A stretch of DNA of 64,000 bases. Origin: Anaerosporobacter faecicola (GTDB lineage: Bacteria; Bacillota; Clostridia; Lachnospirales; Lachnospiraceae). This document shows positions 63,564 to 64,000 of this stretch, one piece after another; position 1 is the first letter of the stretch; each line of letters opens with the position of its first letter. A program made the translations under genes and the position numbers. The stretch covers positions 1 to 64,000 of the forward strand of contig NZ_JAAQRO010000052.1 of assembly GCF_012070565.1 (NCBI RefSeq), written 5' to 3'. The notes under the pieces are model-generated. The model did not search any database, was not told the DNA's origin, and saw nothing but the letters and a program-made list of their open reading frames with translations.

Positions 63564-64000
63564 TTAGTCCAGATATTCTGTGTAATTCTCTGTTTCAAGA
63601 ATCTGATTTGCCTTATCAAATTCTTCTTTGGAAGGTGGACGAACCTCTGATAAGGAATAATCTATTCCTAATTGTTCCCACTTGAACAATCCAAGTGTAT
63701 GGTATGGTAAGACTTCAAAACGTTTAACATGACTTAGCGTCTTTACAAATGCACCAAGCTTTCTTAAATCTTCTTCATCATCCGTTATTCCAGGTACTAG
63801 TACATGACGGATCCACATATCTTTTTCCTTTTCTGATAGATATTGTGCCAGTTCAAGAATGTTCTTGTTACTCCATCCGGTTAAGTCCTTATGTTTTTGT
63901 TCATCAATGTGCTTTATATCAAGCAGGATCAAATCAGTATAGGATAATAATTCATCAAATTTCTTTAGATATTCTGGATCTTTTTTAAACGGATTTCCCG
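63564..64000 (-). CDS. pflA: Pyruvate formate-lyase activating enzyme (C-terminal part)
   Basis: Partial: the frame runs off the right edge, giving the last ~145 residues. Radical SAM PflA family: LLDIKHIDEQKHKDLTGWSN, WIRHVLVPGITDDEEDL, VLPYHTLG. The enzyme installs the glycyl radical on pyruvate formate-lyase. The radical SAM Cys motif is outside the window. Typical of fermentative anaerobes. Confidence 0.92.
   Translation of the reverse strand, partial: GNPFKKDPEYLKKFDELLSYTDLILLDIKHIDEQKHKDLTGWSNKNILELAQYLSEKEKDMWIRHVLVPGITDDEEDLRKLGAFVKTLSHVKRFEVLPYHTLGLFKWEQLGIDYSLSEVRPPSKEEFDKANQILETENYTEYLD

Overview
The window looks like chromosome of an anaerobic, low-G+C Firmicute, most likely a Lachnospiraceae / Clostridium phytofermentans-like plant-polysaccharide degrader. 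The basis is AT-rich DNA, strong GGAGG ribosome binding sites with occasional GTG/TTG starts, YesM/YesN sugar signalling, a GH120 beta-xylosidase, BIG2 surface proteins, a pyruvate formate-lyase activase at the right edge, and oxygen-defence genes typical of anaerobes. The taxonomic call is an inference. No rRNA, tRNA, CRISPR array or intact transposon was recognised.

Layout. 1-11 kb: BIG2 secreted protein, cysteine synthase-like enzyme, one-helix membrane peptide, catalase, then an unfamiliar group made of a HerA-like ATPase that has lost its Walker A motif, an Asn-rich tandem-repeat protein and a Cys-rich protein; then a QueD-like protein, a Bfd-like ferredoxin and a PflX-type radical SAM protein. 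11-22 kb: tRNA-dihydrouridine synthase, a ChvE-GguA-GguB sugar ABC importer, and its apparent sensor operon (two extracytoplasmic binding proteins, YesM-type kinase, YesN-type regulator). 22-32 kb: PHP phosphoesterase, a YibE/F pseudogene, MFS exporter, Fe-siderophore ABC importer with a divergent AraC regulator, chemoreceptor. 33-39 kb: purine permease, small membrane protein, P-loop kinase, GH120 beta-xylosidase with divergent AraC regulator. 39-47 kb: BIG2 protein, lone Hint-like protein, transglutaminase pseudogene, hemerythrin pair, HD, amidohydrolase, GNAT and Nudix genes.

47-63 kb is the standout. About 15 tightly packed minus-strand genes run from an AgrD pheromone precursor (60793-60951, 52 codons) and AgrB into an apparent biosynthetic operon: two nitrilase-fold proteins whose catalytic Cys is Gly, a UbiU/UbiV-like U32 pair that keeps the iron-sulfur cysteines, a three-gene ABC-2 exporter, a SAM methyltransferase, two PaaK-type adenylating enzymes, DHQ synthase II, an amidohydrolase and an ADH synthase-type aldolase. 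Upstream lie AgrC and AgrA. The aldolase plus DHQ synthase II pair is the signature of 3-amino-4-hydroxybenzoate formation (GriI/GriH of grixazone), and combined with ligases and an amidohydrolase it recalls benzoxazole (closoxazole-type) pathways. I read it as a quorum-sensing-controlled anaerobic aromatic natural-product cluster.

A second unusual feature is a dispersed ~90-base element found three times (308-398, 39085-39178, 42276-42361). All copies are on the plus strand, each lies beside the terminator of a minus-strand gene, and each folds into three hairpins whose compensatory changes and G-U pairs fit only a plus-strand RNA.
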